Positions 62,600-64,000 of a stretch of DNA of 64,000 nucleotides are shown in pieces. The DNA lies in assembly GCA_032718475.1 (NCBI GenBank), contig JAUCBJ010000486.1:1-64000 (forward strand), given 5' to 3'. Within the stretch, counting starts at the first letter, position 1, and each line of letters begins with the position of its first letter. Under the pieces are notes generated by a model that made no database searches, was not told the origin of the DNA, and saw only the letters and a list, made by a program, of their open reading frames with translations. The translations under genes were made by a program, and so were the position numbers. Origin of the DNA: Nemertoderma westbladi. Lineage: Eukaryota; Xenacoelomorpha; Nemertodermatida; Nemertodermatidae.

Positions 62600-62992
62600 A
62601 TGGAGATGATCACCCATGACGTTGCTAGATCATCCGCATCTTCAAGGCCAGTGTCCTTTAATAGGCGTCTAAGAAATTCCTGGGCTGTCCACCATGCTTA
62701 TACAGTCCATGAGGCCGCCAAAGCACAAGATTATGCACTGGGTGCGGTCTTCACGGCGAAAGCAATGTCCTACAAAGAGGAGGCGGTTCCGTTCAAGTGT
62801 GAAACTAGGGGAGACTCTTGAAATACCTCCAAGGTTATGTGGAGTCTGATTGGATATGTGTTCATAGAACAGTTGTTGTACTTGACAGAATAAACCCGGC
62901 ACCCTACCTAATGATATATAGATCACAATTTTAAACGGATCGTGATATATCGAAGGTACATATGCCATACAATAGGCGCACCACAATGCCAT
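62600..62992 (-). pseudogene. LINE ORF2 tail, inverted and decayed
   Basis: The minus strand reads YEHISNQTPHNLGGISRVS, SFTLERNRLLFVGHCFRRED and, after a frameshift, KDTGLEDADDLA-type remnants. This is the same non-LTR RT tail as at 6085-6500. The plus-strand 73-codon ORF here is its shadow. Confidence 0.72.
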
Positions 62993-64000
62993 ACCACTAT
63001 ATAGTGTTTTGTTTCACGTTGCAAAATGTTTTTTTTTTCAACAAATGAGCAGCTACCAAGATTTAACCAGGAAGAAACCTGTCAAATTAGGCCTATTTAT
63101 AATATGAGTGGGCCTACAGTAGGCCTTGGTACATAGTTTCAGTAAATAGTGATTGTGAACGACTTTCCCTAATTCACTTTCACTACATGTTGTCATACAA
63201 TATAGTAGTATTAAGTATTCCTCCGTATTTTTCCAAAATAATAACTTTATATGTGTTTAAGAACGTGCGCGAAATAGCTCAATGTCCGCGTCTACTAACG
63301 CATAAACAGTCTCCTTTAATGGCTTACTACCAATCTTTTAACCAAAAAAAATTCGCCATAAAAGGGGGATGTACTCGGTACCTATAGATTCCAAATCCCA
63401 CGCTCTACCAACTTTGCCATTGCGCCGTAGGAAGCCTTATGAAACCTAACTAGAAATTGACAGCAACACCACCACCACGCACCATCCACAACAACGGCGT
63501 GGGTGCTAGAGGTCTCCCTATGCAGACCTTAAAACCTGTAATTATAAATCACAACCTGAATATAAATATTATGTCAAAAACGACAATATAGCCGTTCTAA
63601 GTAAATAGTTAAATTACTGTAACTTAAATTAAACCCATTAATTAACACAATTAGCATTAGTTCTACTGTACTGTACCAGTAGTATCATCATTAGTAACGC
63701 GAAGTCATGTAAGTCCCATAGAAACCTCTAACCAGAAATGTACGTGCAGTAGGTCCCTACTGTATACCGATAGTATATGCAGAGTCTGTAAAGTAGGATA
63801 TTATTTGGTGCAACTACTGTACTGTATGAAAGGTTTTAATTTTTAGAATTACTTTAGTTAATAATTTATTTTGAATAATTAATAATAAATTATTCCAATG
63901 AAAACTCCATTTACAGTAAATTAATAAATTCATCCAAGGGTAGAAAAAAGTGTAAATATGGCCAGGCCACCTTACACGTGTGTGTACTGTATACTAAACA
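62993..64000. other. Intergenic stretch to the window end
   Basis: No gene was recognised. A decayed tRNA-like fragment on the minus strand (63367-63437) has GGCGCAATGGCAAAGTTGGTAG, resembling a D-arm, and a poor B box. AT-rich otherwise. Confidence 0.4.

Overview
The window is AT-rich animal DNA. It has few genes, many repeats, and no bacterial features such as operons or Shine-Dalgarno sites. The recognisable host genes are metazoan: a PAGR1-like COMPASS subunit, Mo25/CAB39 and the exosome cap protein CSL4/EXOSC1. The transposons (BEL/Pao with DUF1759-type Gag, piggyBac, a non-LTR LINE, foldback MITEs, tRNA-derived fragments) and the constant short palindromes TAGGCCTA and TACCGGTA suggest a marine invertebrate, perhaps an echinoderm or another invertebrate deuterostome. 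That placement is inference.

Layout: 1-765 holds two minisatellites. From 766 to 10680 the DNA is mostly unassigned, with a LINE tail (6085-6500) and a single-exon SGNH-hydrolase gene on the minus strand (8040-8744) that has a TATA box and a poly(A) signal. A 3.7 kb array of a roughly 32-bp repeat fills 10687-14360. The PAGR1-like gene is at 16047-16880.

The centre (17525-42348) is a nest of transposons. The outer one is a minus-strand BEL/Pao element with 1.4-1.5 kb LTRs and TSD TAATC. It carries a small ORF, gag, pro-RT-RNaseH-IN and an extra zinc-knuckle ORF, most of them broken. Its gag/pol boundary is split by a young plus-strand BEL/Pao-type element (23932-38116; two 1223-bp LTRs differing at about four positions; TSD TCTTC). 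The inner element has one intact 1695-codon Gag-protease ORF, but RT, most of RNase H and the integrase core are missing, so it should need enzymes supplied in trans. Its leader holds a decayed piggyBac element (TTAA target site, 26623-28059). The order of events is therefore readable: outer insertion, then inner insertion, with the piggyBac copy carried inside the inner one.

The right third (42349-64000) is repeat-rich. It has LINE relics at 43219-44250 and 62600-62992, a duplicated foldback family, an approximately 840-bp long inverted repeat, a 437-bp foldback, a tRNA-like sequence flanked by a perfect 24-bp inverted repeat, and many poly(G/C) tracts. Here lie the intronless CAB39 (52245-53267, minus) and EXOSC1 (57464-58072, plus) ORFs. 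At 61839-62027 (minus) is a terminal coding exon that looks like the end of a secreted peptide precursor: an acidic spacer, a KR site, then a short four-cysteine peptide. The host genes are separate transcription units with no shared pathway visible.
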